Shown piece after piece: positions 41,245 through 50,746 of a stretch of 64,000 nucleotides of DNA. The notes under the pieces are model-generated. The model saw only the letters and a list, made by a program, of their open reading frames with translations, searched no databases and was not told where the DNA came from. The stretch spans positions 62,001-126,000 of the forward strand of contig NZ_QKWN01000010.1 of the NCBI RefSeq assembly GCF_007279655.1, in the 5' to 3' direction. The position numbers and the translations under genes were made by a program. Position 1 is the stretch's first letter, and the number at the start of each line of letters is the position of its first letter. The stretch is from Robertkochia solimangrovi (GTDB lineage: Bacteria; Bacteroidota; Bacteroidia; Flavobacteriales; Flavobacteriaceae).

Positions 41245-43311
41245 ATGTCAAAGTTATTAAACTATAATAATTGGATCCGTCTTTTACTGATCATACATCC
41301 GGTTCTGTTCATGCTTTCCTGCGCTGATACAAAGGTCACAGATTCAACTGAGATCGCAGCAATCTATACCGAAAACAGAACACCCTTAAAAGAAAATAAT
41401 TATACGGAATTACCTCTTGGGACGATAAAGCCACGTGGCTGGCTAAAAGAACAGTTGATCCGTCAAAAGAATGGATCTACCGGACAACTGGATTCACTTT
41501 ATCCTGAAGTAATGGGAGAAAGAAATGGCTGGTTAGGTGGTGATGGTGATCAATGGGAACGAGGTCCTTATTGGATAGACGGATGTCTTCCACTCGCCTA
41601 TCTGCTCGATGATGCGGAATTAAAAGCGAAGGTAAAACCCTGGGTGGAATGGATTTTGAACAGTGCTCAGCCAAATGGTTACTTCGGTCCTATTAAAGAC
41701 TATCCTCAGGAAGATGGACTTCAAAGAGATAATTCAAAAGACTGGTGGCCCAAAATGGTGGTTTTAAAAATACTGATGCAGCATTATTCTGCGACCAAAG
41801 ATGAAAGAGTGATCGAATTAATGACCAACTATTTTAAGTATCAATTAGAAAAACTGCCGGAAGTACCATTAGATAACTGGACATTCTGGGCGAAATACAG
41901 AGGCGGAGATAATTTACTGGCTGTTTATTGGCTGTATAACTTAACCGGTGATAAGTTTTTACTCGATCTGGCTGATATCTTATATGATCAAACGTTTGAC
42001 TTTATTGACTTTTTTGAGAACACTGATAAAATCTCGGAATATGGGGTCATGCATTGTGTTAATCTGGTGCAAGGTTTAAAAACTCCTGTAATCTATTATC
42101 AACAAAAAAAGGATGAACAACTCATTCGTACACTGGATAAAGCTTTCGCTGATATCAAAAGATATAACGGATATCCTACCGGGTTGTTCGCCGGCGATGA
42201 AACCGTTCATGGATCTGACCCGACACAGGGATCAGAACTATGTACTGCTGTGGAGATGATGTACACATTGGAAAATACGCTTCAAATTCTAGGTGACAGC
42301 AAATATGCCGATCATCTGGAGCGAATAGCCTTCAATGCCCTTCCTACTCAGATCACTGACGACTTTATGAACCGACAATATTTCCAGCAACCCAATCAGA
42401 TAAGTGTGACCAGGCAAATGAGAAATTTTGACACCAATCATTCCGGAACAGATATTTGTTTTGGTTTGCTAACCGGTTACCCTTGCTGCACCTCGAACAT
42501 GCATCAGGGTTGGCCTAAATTCACCCAAAACACCTGGTATGCTACCTCCGATAATGGAATCGCCGCATTGGTTTATTCCCCATCAGAGGTAAACGCACTC
42601 GTTGGCGAAGGGAAGGAGGTTCAAATTATTGAAGATACCAATTATCCATTTGATGAAAGCATCCGGTTTTCCATAGCGTCTGAAGGAAGAACCAGCTTCC
42701 CTTTCCATCTCAGAATCCCTGAATGGTGTAAGAATCCAGAACTTAGATTAAATGGGATAAAGATCGATTTTACTATTTCCGAAAAAGGTATTGTAATCGT
42801 TGACAGGGAATGGGAAAATGAAGATGTTCTCGAGTTAAAACTCCCGATGTCTGTTCAACTGAGTAAATGGCATCAAAATGCACAGACAGTAGAACGCGGA
42901 CCGCTGATCTACGGTCTTAAAATGGAAGAAAACTGGAGAGAAGTAGAAAATACGGTCAATCCAAAATGGAATGGAGACACCTATTGGGAAGTAACTTCGG
43001 CATCGGATTGGAATTATGCCATCTTTGAAACGGAAGAATCAGAACTATCTGAAAAATTCATTGTTACCAAAAACCCTTCTCTGGCTAAATATCCATGGAA
43101 TCTGGAAAATGCCCCGATCCAAATAAAAACCAAAGCCAAGAAAATTCCGAGCTGGAAGGAATACAATGGTTCAACAGGACCATTACCTTATAGTATCATG
43201 TATGATCTGGAAACTGCAGAAGAAGTGGAAGAGATAACGCTTATCCCCTATGGATGCACAACTTTACGTATCTCTGAATTTCCGGTTTACGGCACCTACA
43301 AAGTTTACTAA
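41245..43311 (+). CDS. GH127-type (DUF1680) beta-L-arabinofuranosidase-like lipoprotein
   Basis: A 688-residue lipoprotein (LLLIIHPVLFMLSC, lipid Cys near 27). The DUF1680/GH127 (alpha/alpha)6 barrel begins near 55 with the family's start, LPLGTIKPRGWLKEQLIRQK. The Glu and Cys residues that make the catalytic zinc-thiolate site in characterised members are visible, in GSELCTAVEMMYTLE and the double Cys of TGYPCCTSNMHQGW. A beta-sandwich domain follows from about 430. Characterised relatives cleave beta-L-arabinofuranose, aceric acid or related linkages. The gene sits 60 bp after susD, so it is part of this PUL's operon. The exact substrate remains open. Confidence 0.85.
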   Translation: MSKLLNYNNWIRLLLIIHPVLFMLSCADTKVTDSTEIAAIYTENRTPLKENNYTELPLGTIKPRGWLKEQLIRQKNGSTGQLDSLYPEVMGERNGWLGGDGDQWERGPYWIDGCLPLAYLLDDAELKAKVKPWVEWILNSAQPNGYFGPIKDYPQEDGLQRDNSKDWWPKMVVLKILMQHYSATKDERVIELMTNYFKYQLEKLPEVPLDNWTFWAKYRGGDNLLAVYWLYNLTGDKFLLDLADILYDQTFDFIDFFENTDKISEYGVMHCVNLVQGLKTPVIYYQQKKDEQLIRTLDKAFADIKRYNGYPTGLFAGDETVHGSDPTQGSELCTAVEMMYTLENTLQILGDSKYADHLERIAFNALPTQITDDFMNRQYFQQPNQISVTRQMRNFDTNHSGTDICFGLLTGYPCCTSNMHQGWPKFTQNTWYATSDNGIAALVYSPSEVNALVGEGKEVQIIEDTNYPFDESIRFSIASEGRTSFPFHLRIPEWCKNPELRLNGIKIDFTISEKGIVIVDREWENEDVLELKLPMSVQLSKWHQNAQTVERGPLIYGLKMEENWREVENTVNPKWNGDTYWEVTSASDWNYAIFETEESELSEKFIVTKNPSLAKYPWNLENAPIQIKTKAKKIPSWKEYNGSTGPLPYSIMYDLETAEEVEEITLIPYGCTTLRISEFPVYGTYKVY

Positions 43312-43315
43312 AAAG

Positions 43316-44479
43316 ATGTACGGATTTAAAATTATGGGCTGCAAATTTTATTTACAAACCGCCATAGTTCTTTACGCTCTTCTTTTAGTAGGATGCTCGG
43401 AACCTCAGCTGTCCATCGCTTCTATGGGTACTGCTGACGAACAAGAGGTCAGTGTTTATAAAGTTGACTTTCCGAACGGCTTAAAAGCAGAAGTATTGAA
43501 CTACGGTGGTATATTAAAATCACTATCGATACCTGATAAGCACGGTGTATATAAGGATATCGTATTGGGCTTCGACGATCTCCAGGGATATCTTAACAAT
43601 AGTCCTTATTTTGGAGCTGTAGTCGGTAGATTCGCAAATAGAATTCGTCAGGGTAAGTTTCAGCTTAACAATACGTATTATGATCTTGATCTAAATGATG
43701 GCGATAATCATTTACATGGAGGATTTGAGGGCTTTGATAAAAAAGTATGGGAGATTTCCAAAGTAGAAGACAAAAGGGATACTGTTCGGATTCAATTTAA
43801 ATTATTGAGTCCGAATGGTGATCAGGGGTATCCTGGAAATTTACTGACCTTTATCCAGTATACCTTCACAAAAGATCAACTCAGAATTTCTTATAAGGCT
43901 ACTACTGATCAAACCACGATAGTCAATCTTACGCAGCACAGTTATTTTAATTTATCGGGGAATCCTGAAACAACGATACTGGACCATGAACTTGAAATCA
44001 ATGCAGCTTATTATATACCGATTGATGAAGATCTTATTCCATTAGGGAATTTTAGGAATGTTAAGAATAGTCCTTTTGACTTTACCAGTACCAAAAGTAT
44101 TGGAGAGGAAATAAATTCTGAGGACGAACAAATCAAAATAGCCGGAGGATATGACCATTGCTTTGTTATCGACACACTGGAACACGGGACCCTTAAAAAA
44201 ATAGCGGTAGTATCACACCCGGAGAGTGGTCGTCAAATGGAAATCTATACCACAGAACCCGGAGTACAGTTTTATTCCGGAAATTTCCTGGATGGTCGAC
44301 TGTTGGGTAAAGCCGGGATCAATTATAAAAGAAGAAGTGGATTTTGTCTTGAGACACAGCATTTTCCAGATTCACCAAACCACCCGAAATTCCCTACGGT
44401 GGAATTGTATCCTGATGAAGCGTATGAATCTGAAACAATTTTCAAATTCGGTATTACGGAAAACCTTAATCGTTTATAA
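43316..44479 (+). CDS. aldose 1-epimerase (galactose mutarotase-like) lipoprotein
   Basis: The frame runs back into the previous gene, so the ATG at 43316, four bases after that stop, is chosen; ATG 43334 is the alternative. The product is about 387 residues with a lipoprotein signal (IVLYALLLVGC). The galactose mutarotase fold shows GRFANRIRQGKF, NDGDNHLHGGFEGFDKKVWE, the catalytic His in LTQHSYFNLSG, and Asp/Glu near GYDHCFV and FCLETQHFPDSPNHPKFP. It interconverts alpha and beta anomers of a free sugar. It is located on the cell surface or in the periplasm, where it would act on the pentose or hexose freed by the PUL enzymes. Confidence 0.88.
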   Translation: MYGFKIMGCKFYLQTAIVLYALLLVGCSEPQLSIASMGTADEQEVSVYKVDFPNGLKAEVLNYGGILKSLSIPDKHGVYKDIVLGFDDLQGYLNNSPYFGAVVGRFANRIRQGKFQLNNTYYDLDLNDGDNHLHGGFEGFDKKVWEISKVEDKRDTVRIQFKLLSPNGDQGYPGNLLTFIQYTFTKDQLRISYKATTDQTTIVNLTQHSYFNLSGNPETTILDHELEINAAYYIPIDEDLIPLGNFRNVKNSPFDFTSTKSIGEEINSEDEQIKIAGGYDHCFVIDTLEHGTLKKIAVVSHPESGRQMEIYTTEPGVQFYSGNFLDGRLLGKAGINYKRRSGFCLETQHFPDSPNHPKFPTVELYPDEAYESETIFKFGITENLNRL

Positions 44480-44515
44480 TTCCTATTAATAGAACAAAAC
44501 ACATCCTAGCTTACA

Positions 44516-46120
44516 ATGTTTAAATATTTCACCCTATACCTGCTTGTATTCTTAACAAATATGCATTGCTCCAAAATGCCTGAAATGGTTTCCAAAACGG
44601 AACCTGAAAAGATCAGTACCGGGAAGATTTATTGTGATTTCGATAATGAGATCATGAAGTTCCGCAAAGCTGCTGATTCCTCAGGAATAAACTATATTAT
44701 CACCAAGAATCCGTCAAGGTCAGCGCTTAACCCAAGTGAACTTTGTGGGCATATTAATTCAGGTAATCATGAAAATACAATTATCATAAGCGATAAATTG
44801 AATACTGAATTCAATTTTAGAGAAAATGGTTATGTATTTAAAATTAAGATCTATGCTGATCAAAAAGGGTCTCTTGATTTCAAAATTGAAAATGGAGGAG
44901 GCCAGGTACTCAATTCGAGTATAACTGTACTCATAGATGAAATCAAAATATGGAAAGAATATGTTTTTGATTTCAGTGAGATAGCGTCTAAACCTGCAAG
45001 TGGTGAAATGTGCAAATTCATTTTATCTTTTACCGCCAAATCCGGATCGGAACCAATAAATTGGTATTTCGACGATATAAGCGGACCTGCGAATACCCCT
45101 CCAAAGACTCTTTTTAAACGATACTCAAACAATCCCATTTTGAAAAGAGAATCATCAGAAAATCCTGATTGGCGTAATCTTCATGTTGCTAATGCAGCCA
45201 TTTTGGAACCTGAAAATACACCGGATGGAAAATGGAGGATGTATGTAAGAGGAAGCGGAAATGTACCCGATTACCATGATCAGATCGGTTTGTTGTATCA
45301 GGAAACCGATAATTTTAGCCCATTCGGTCCATGGATCGAATATCCACAAAATCCGGTTATACACCATGGTTCTCCAGGAACATATAATGACCTTCACATG
45401 CTTGATTGTGCACCCGTTATGGGGATGAACAATCAGATGTTTTTATTTTTCCTAGCCAAAAGTTATGGTTCTGTCGGGGCATTGGCCGGTTCAAAATCGG
45501 ATGATATGGGATTTTCATTCCAAAAATTCCAAGATCCAATCAAAGATATGGTTGGTTGCAGTGATGCTATCTACTTCAATGATAACTATTACCTGTTCTA
45601 TGGTGACGGCCATTATGATGGGAAGAACTGGGGCAATCTAAGTTTGTATGTTGGTGTGACAGAGGATCCGGAAGAATTAAAAGAAACAGCCATAAATCAA
45701 GCAATAGCTATTGGAGGCGGACCAGAAAATTTTGACAGTTATTCTGTGAACGGATCTAGAATCTTTCGATTGAAAGGTATCGATCTGTGGTTTATGTGTT
45801 ATCAGGGAAGTCGTAAACACTTTGATTTTCCGAATCGATTCCATATCGCCTATTCGAAAGATCTGGTTCATTGGACCAAGGTCAACAATGATCTGCCACT
45901 GTTTGAGCGTGGCGCATATGGTGAATGGGATCAGGGAGGTATTTGGTATGGTGAAATTTTTGAATATGAAGATATGCTTTATATGTATTACGAAGGTTGG
46001 GGTGCTGAACAGAATATCGCCGATAGAGATGTCCCCTATTTTAGCCCGGGCGGTTCTCAAACAGGTGCCGCCTATTGTACAAAACAGGAATTTCTTGAAT
46101 GGCTAAATATTGAACTTTGA
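44516..46120 (+). CDS. lipoprotein with N-terminal beta-sandwich and GH43-like beta-propeller
   Basis: A 534-residue lipoprotein (LLVFLTNMHC, lipid Cys near 18). Residues about 35-195 form a galactose-binding-like beta-sandwich (FKIKIYADQKGSLDFKIENG ... WYFDDISG). Residues about 205-530 form a five-bladed propeller of the GH32/43/117/130 type, with blade motifs NAAILEPEN, LDCAPVMGMNNQMFLFF, GCSDAIYFNDNYYLFYGDGH and GEIFEYEDMLYMYYEGWG. I see no standard GH43 'RDP' base motif; candidate acids are the Asp in LDCAP and GCSDA and the Glu in WYGEIFEY. It is probably a glycoside hydrolase of an undetermined family. It is the last gene of the PUL. Confidence 0.7.
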   Translation: MFKYFTLYLLVFLTNMHCSKMPEMVSKTEPEKISTGKIYCDFDNEIMKFRKAADSSGINYIITKNPSRSALNPSELCGHINSGNHENTIIISDKLNTEFNFRENGYVFKIKIYADQKGSLDFKIENGGGQVLNSSITVLIDEIKIWKEYVFDFSEIASKPASGEMCKFILSFTAKSGSEPINWYFDDISGPANTPPKTLFKRYSNNPILKRESSENPDWRNLHVANAAILEPENTPDGKWRMYVRGSGNVPDYHDQIGLLYQETDNFSPFGPWIEYPQNPVIHHGSPGTYNDLHMLDCAPVMGMNNQMFLFFLAKSYGSVGALAGSKSDDMGFSFQKFQDPIKDMVGCSDAIYFNDNYYLFYGDGHYDGKNWGNLSLYVGVTEDPEELKETAINQAIAIGGGPENFDSYSVNGSRIFRLKGIDLWFMCYQGSRKHFDFPNRFHIAYSKDLVHWTKVNNDLPLFERGAYGEWDQGGIWYGEIFEYEDMLYMYYEGWGAEQNIADRDVPYFSPGGSQTGAAYCTKQEFLEWLNIEL

Positions 46121-46130
46121 AGCTATACTT

Positions 46131-46166
46131 CAAAAAAAAACGGAACTCTGTGAGTTCCGTTTTTTT
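46131..46166. terminator. bidirectional terminator after the PUL
   Basis: ACGGAACTC-TGT-GAGTTCCGT with a run of A on the left and seven T on the right. It terminates the PUL operon on + and the alcohol dehydrogenase gene on -. Confidence 0.9.
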
Positions 46167-46205
46167 ATTACTATTTACAATCAATTCTAATTAAAACAGA
46201 ATAGA

Positions 46206-47231
46206 TCAGGGTATCAAAACAGCCCTACCTTTAATCTTTCCATTTCTCATTCTATCATAGACTTCATTGGCCTTTTCGAGTGGATATTTCTCTATCTCGA
46301 TATGAATCTTTTTCTGTCGAGCAAGTCCGACAACCTCCATCAATTCGGTACGGGAACCCCAATAAGGATTGGTCATGGTCACTCCAAAGGGAATGCCCAT
46401 CATATTGTATTGAAAATATCCTCCCCCAAGTCCGATTATGGTCAGATCTCCATCCATACCGACTACCTTGGTTCCAAGTTCTATCGTAGAAGTCGCCCCT
46501 ACAAAATCAAGAACCACTTTGGCCTTTTTAATTCCCGTGATCGCTAAGATTTGCTCTGCGGCGTCAGCGTCTTTGGAATTTACCGTATAAGCAGCACCCA
46601 ATTCTTTGGCGAATGCTAGTTTCTCCTCCGTCACATCACAGGCAATAATACCTGCTCCGGAAATTTCATTAAGGATCTGTAAAGCAACATGGCCGAGACC
46701 TCCGATACCGATTACCACCACATATTCATCCGGCATCAATTTAGGCAACGATCGCTTGATCGCTGAATACGGTGTTAAAGCCGCATCGGTCAAAGGCGCT
46801 GCGATCACAGGGTCAAGATCATGAATCGGCACTAAAAGTCTTGAAGAAGGAACCAGCATGTATTCTGCCATACCTCCATTCAACCCTAAGCCACCTCCAA
46901 ATCCCAATTCACTCTGATGGTCACAATAATTTTCCTTCGATTGTTGGCAAGGCTTACAATGACCGCATCCCCAGGGTCCATAAACGAGAACGGCATCCCC
47001 TTTTTTATAGTCTTTTACAGTGTCCCCTACTTCTTCTATCCAACCCGCATTCTCATGACCAAGCGTGAACTCCATGTCTCCTACTGTTCCTTCATCAATG
47101 ATGTGAAGATCGGAATGACATACGCCAGCTCCTCCTATTTTCAATAAGACTTCATCACCTTTTGGAACCGGTTTTTCCATATCATTTATTACTCTGACAT
47201 CTTTATGTCCAAAATAGCGTACAGCTTTCAT
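46206..47231 (-). CDS. zinc-dependent NAD(P)-linked alcohol dehydrogenase
   Basis: A 341-residue medium-chain alcohol dehydrogenase. Catalytic zinc ligands appear in GAGVCHSDLH and TLGHENAGW; the structural zinc site is GPWGCGHCKPCQQSKENYC. The Rossmann motif is VVIGIGGLGHVALQ, and the Asp at the end of the second strand (IIACDVTEEK) favours NAD over NADP. Similar enzymes act on short-chain, aryl or aldehyde substrates, and the natural substrate is not predictable. It is a single gene ending against the PUL terminator, with no obvious functional link to its neighbours. Confidence 0.9.
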   Translation of the reverse strand: MKAVRYFGHKDVRVINDMEKPVPKGDEVLLKIGGAGVCHSDLHIIDEGTVGDMEFTLGHENAGWIEEVGDTVKDYKKGDAVLVYGPWGCGHCKPCQQSKENYCDHQSELGFGGGLGLNGGMAEYMLVPSSRLLVPIHDLDPVIAAPLTDAALTPYSAIKRSLPKLMPDEYVVVIGIGGLGHVALQILNEISGAGIIACDVTEEKLAFAKELGAAYTVNSKDADAAEQILAITGIKKAKVVLDFVGATSTIELGTKVVGMDGDLTIIGLGGGYFQYNMMGIPFGVTMTNPYWGSRTELMEVVGLARQKKIHIEIEKYPLEKANEVYDRMRNGKIKGRAVLIP

Positions 47232-47489
47232 ATTAGTATGTGTTTTTTCAATTAAAATTCTGATTAAACCATACCACTAATTTACCGAAAATTCGAGGGT
47301 TAGCAGGGATCCGGACTGGTAAAGTTCTGTGAAATTTCTTTCCTTAATCCGGCTTTTAAAGCGGTCTTGAATTAAGATTATAACGAAAAAAATATAACCT
47401 TTAACGTTTTCTGTTCAATACAGGAATTATGTCATTTTTGTATAAGTCGTGCGAACTTCTATAAGATTCTGTTCTAACTTAATTTTTCA

Positions 47490-47882
47490 TTATTCAGGCA
47501 CCAATTCAATATTGGGGTGTCCTTCAATTATTTCCAGAATGATTTCAAAATAAGTCTTTCCTTCTCCACGTTCCAAAGCCTCAAGTCTTTTCTGAAAAAC
47601 CTCTTTATTGAACTTCTCCGGTTGCTTCAATTTTTCAAGGTAGTAATCACGGGTGAGCTCCTTACCAAAGTCCTGTTCACTTTGTTTGAAATTTTTCCAG
47701 ATCAATTTTATCGGCTCCTTCCCTTCGATCAGTCCGAAACCTCCATAGAACATATCGTTCAAAGCATCCAGACTTTGCCCTAGTTTCCAGTCAACTTCCT
47801 GCATAAAAACACGATTGATCTCTTCATAAAATGAAGGTATATCATTAAAGTTCTTACCTTCTATTATAATTGTTTTACTCAT
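47490..47882 (-). CDS. barstar (ribonuclease inhibitor) family protein
   Basis: A 130-residue protein. The barstar fold is recognised from the start, IIIEGKNFNDIPSFYEEINR, followed by the helix/loop with 'W.LG.SLDALNDMFYGGFG' that would bind the RNase active site, and the later KLIWKNF strand. The C-terminal 60 residues form an extra helical stretch. No barnase-like or other RNase gene is next to it, so it may protect against an external toxin or against a cellular RNase elsewhere in the genome. It is monocistronic, with about 150-260 bp of non-coding DNA on either side. Confidence 0.75.
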   Translation of the reverse strand: MSKTIIIEGKNFNDIPSFYEEINRVFMQEVDWKLGQSLDALNDMFYGGFGLIEGKEPIKLIWKNFKQSEQDFGKELTRDYYLEKLKQPEKFNKEVFQKRLEALERGEGKTYFEIILEIIEGHPNIELVPE

Positions 47883-48025
47883 AGCAATTTCTTTAGTGAT
47901 CGAATTCTGTTTTATTATTAAATTATTCTGAACCGGATTAAAGTTACTAATTGTTATACATTTAAATGGCGTAAGTGCCGAAAACGGGTGTACAATACTT
48001 TAATTTTCAATAGTGTCAGGCATAT

Positions 48026-49360
48026 CTATACGTTATCTCCTTTAATGATATCCAGGATATTTTCATTCTCAATGATCATCATTCCCTGACGGTCATCAGT
48101 GATCCCTTCTTGCAACGTATAGGTATAGGTCGGTCGGTTTCCGACAACGATGGTTGGCAGATATTTAAAGAACAACCGATCATTATCCTTCAATAACTCA
48201 CCTGCCTCGACGATATGGGTGGAAATGATATATGAACTATTCCGTTTTGAAAATGCGTCGACAACGGCTACAGTGCCATCAGATGCATCTTTGACATTGG
48301 TACCTTTAAATAGCTCATCAAAGATCACCAGCAGTTGTTTGTTCGATGCCACCTGTTTCGCAATATCCTTTACACGCAAAACTTCCGCATAAAAATGACT
48401 ATACCCTTTGGCCAGATTATCGGAAACATTTATCGAAGTATACATGCCGTCATGAATTGAGAACTTCATATGTTCAGCCGAAACCGGAAAACCCATATGA
48501 GCAAGGTATAGTGCCACCCCGATCGATTTCATCAACGTCGATTTCCCGGCCATATTCGCTCCGGTCAGGAAAAACACATTCTTTTCTGAATCAATCGTAA
48601 CATCATTGGTTACAGCTCCTGCAATGCCTGGATGGCCGACTCCCTTCAACTCAAGTTGCCGGTATTTCTTTTCAATGGCGTTGGCATAGACAAATCCTCT
48701 TTCTCTACCTACCGTTGAAACAGCGATATAAACATCAATTTTATAGATCTCTTCAAGTAGTTCCCTTATCTCCTCATAGAACAGGCTTCTGAAAACATAA
48801 TCAAACCGCATCATCTTCTGAAAGGATAATGGAAAATCAACCATGGCTTCCCAAGCCGGTTGAAATTTTGCAGCATTCAGAAAGTTATTCCATCTCATCG
48901 CCGTATCATGATACGGAGTATTCTCAGAATTTTCAGTTATCTTTTCCATCATCGTTTTAATTCGATGAAACAAAACAATGGTCTGTTCCAATCCTTCCTG
49001 CAGTACCACATGGGTAGGATCGTTGACCACCGTGTGTAAAAATTTGTTTTTTACACGCTCAAATCCTGCAACCCAACGGCTTTTATTTGTAGGAGTCAAC
49101 AGATAATTCTCCGTATTTTCAAATTCCTTTGAATCAAAGGGTAAATTCAGGTATAGATTTCCAAAAAAAGAAAAAACTTTGCTGCGTTCATTAATCGCCT
49201 CAACGTCTATAAGCGGATTCAGGAATAACTGTTCCAATTGGCGCCCGCCTCCAACGGTAATCGTTTTATTAAAAAGGCTGTAAATCGAATTACTTTTATA
49301 ACGCCCCGTTATATTCAGATCGTCGAGTGTTTGTCGGTCTGTTATAAACTCCATCTTCAT
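48026..49360 (-). CDS. truncated MutS-like ATPase, copy 2
   Basis: A 444-residue protein containing only the clamp/lever (about 1-220) and ATPase domains of MutS; the mismatch-binding domain I is absent. Walker A is FLTGANMAGKSTLMKSIGVA, Walker B LLVIFDELFKGTNVKDA, followed by SSYIISTHIVEAGE. Such short MutS homologues are common in Bacteroidota, often as a tandem pair, and their role is unknown; without domain I they should not recognise mismatches in the usual way. Its ATG comes directly after the TAA of the upstream copy, so translation is coupled. Confidence 0.85.
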   Translation of the reverse strand: MKMEFITDRQTLDDLNITGRYKSNSIYSLFNKTITVGGGRQLEQLFLNPLIDVEAINERSKVFSFFGNLYLNLPFDSKEFENTENYLLTPTNKSRWVAGFERVKNKFLHTVVNDPTHVVLQEGLEQTIVLFHRIKTMMEKITENSENTPYHDTAMRWNNFLNAAKFQPAWEAMVDFPLSFQKMMRFDYVFRSLFYEEIRELLEEIYKIDVYIAVSTVGRERGFVYANAIEKKYRQLELKGVGHPGIAGAVTNDVTIDSEKNVFFLTGANMAGKSTLMKSIGVALYLAHMGFPVSAEHMKFSIHDGMYTSINVSDNLAKGYSHFYAEVLRVKDIAKQVASNKQLLVIFDELFKGTNVKDASDGTVAVVDAFSKRNSSYIISTHIVEAGELLKDNDRLFFKYLPTIVVGNRPTYTYTLQEGITDDRQGMMIIENENILDIIKGDNV

Positions 49361-50686
49361 TTAGGCTTTTAAAATATCCAGGATTTGTTCATTTTGTATG
49401 ATCATCATTCCATGACGGTCTTCAGTAATCCCCTCTTTGATCATATAGGTATATTCTGGCATATCGCTATTCATGATCGTTGGAAGATACAGGTAGCGTA
49501 TGTTATTACTGCGTTCTTTCAAGACTTCACCTGCTTCGATAATGTGGGTAGAAATAATGAAGGTACATTTCCGTTTTGTTGCGAAGGCCTCGACCACTGC
49601 TATAGTCGCTTCATATGCATCCTTAACATTGGTTCCCCGGAAAAGTTCATCAAAAACGACGATCAAACGTTCATTGTTATTCACCGCTTCGGCTACCTTC
49701 TTTAACCTTTTTACCTCTGCATAGAAATGACTGAAACCCATATTCAGATTATCCGCCAGATTAATGGTCGTAAACATCCCATGCTGTATACTGAAACGCA
49801 TACGCGATACAGGAATCGGAAAACCCATATGGGCCAGATACATCACTATGCAAAAAGTCTTCATAAATGTTGATTTCCCCGCCATATTTGCACCGGTCAG
49901 AAAGATCATATTATTATCTTCATCGATCTTTAGGTCATTGGATACGGCGTTCGGCACCAATGGATGAAACATTCCCTCGATATCTATGCTATTTTCGGCC
50001 TGTTGATTAACTTCACCAAAAGTAAAATTCTCTGAACCTGCCACATCTGCTACCGCGGTGAATACATCAATTTCGTAGGCATAACGCAACAACTTCAGGA
50101 TGTCATTCCTGCTCCTGAAACGAAAGAGTTCATCATATTGCACCGTTTTGTCGAAATTGAGTTTTCCAGCCCCATCAGCGTTCTTGATAAATACAAAAGG
50201 GTCTTTGTTTAATAGGGTACTTACCTTTTTCAGAACTTCCTTAAGTGCTGATCCCATTCCTTCATCGCCGAGGTTAAGGATGAATTTGTCAAGACCGATC
50301 AGAAAATGTAATGTATCAGAAACTCCCTGCTGCAATTGCTGATATTCAACATCCGCTCCGACCATTTGGTCAAGTTTCCGCTTCAAATTATTTTCCTGAA
50401 CCGTGAGTCTGCTCCTTTCATCTGTATTGCTGAGATAGAATTCTATGGTATCAAAGATGACACTGCTAAAGGGAAAGGTTATTTTCTTTTTCATAAAGAA
50501 CCGTATTGAATTGACCCTGTATTCAATTTCGGATGCCGTTGCAAGTGGATACGAGAACATATCCTTTAATAGCTTTGCACCACCACCGGTTCGTGTTTTA
50601 TTAAAGATTCCAAAAATATCCTTTCCGGTATTATCTCCGAAAATTCTCAGATCATTAATAGTCTGTGTATCTGTTTTAAAACTCAT
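49361..50686 (-). CDS. truncated MutS-like ATPase, copy 1
   Basis: A 441-residue paralogue of the next gene with the same plan: a helical core, then ATPase with FLTGANMAGKSTFMKTFCIV, LIVVFDELFRGTNVKDAYEA and CTFIISTHIIEAGE. The N-terminal sequence (INDLRIFGDNTGKDIFGIFN) also matches that of the partner (LDDLNITGRYKSNSIYSLFN). The two probably form a heterodimer, as MutS proteins work as dimers, with each subunit specialised. The stop is immediately followed by the ATG of copy 2. It starts just beyond the terminator of the ABC-transporter operon and so has its own promoter. Confidence 0.85.
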   Translation of the reverse strand: MSFKTDTQTINDLRIFGDNTGKDIFGIFNKTRTGGGAKLLKDMFSYPLATASEIEYRVNSIRFFMKKKITFPFSSVIFDTIEFYLSNTDERSRLTVQENNLKRKLDQMVGADVEYQQLQQGVSDTLHFLIGLDKFILNLGDEGMGSALKEVLKKVSTLLNKDPFVFIKNADGAGKLNFDKTVQYDELFRFRSRNDILKLLRYAYEIDVFTAVADVAGSENFTFGEVNQQAENSIDIEGMFHPLVPNAVSNDLKIDEDNNMIFLTGANMAGKSTFMKTFCIVMYLAHMGFPIPVSRMRFSIQHGMFTTINLADNLNMGFSHFYAEVKRLKKVAEAVNNNERLIVVFDELFRGTNVKDAYEATIAVVEAFATKRKCTFIISTHIIEAGEVLKERSNNIRYLYLPTIMNSDMPEYTYMIKEGITEDRHGMMIIQNEQILDILKA

Positions 50687-50702
50687 AGGTAATGATTTAC
50701 AT

Positions 50703-50731
50703 AGCGGGGCAAAGGTATCCTTTGCCCCGCT
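50703..50731 (-). terminator. terminator hairpin after the GldFG-like gene
   Basis: AGCGGGGCAAAGG-TAT-CCTTTGCCCCGCT is a perfect 13-bp stem. The following minus-strand bases (ATGTAAATC) lack a strong T tract, so termination may be partial, allowing read-through into the MutS-like pair. Confidence 0.65.
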
Positions 50732-50746
50732 GTATTTAAGTATTGG

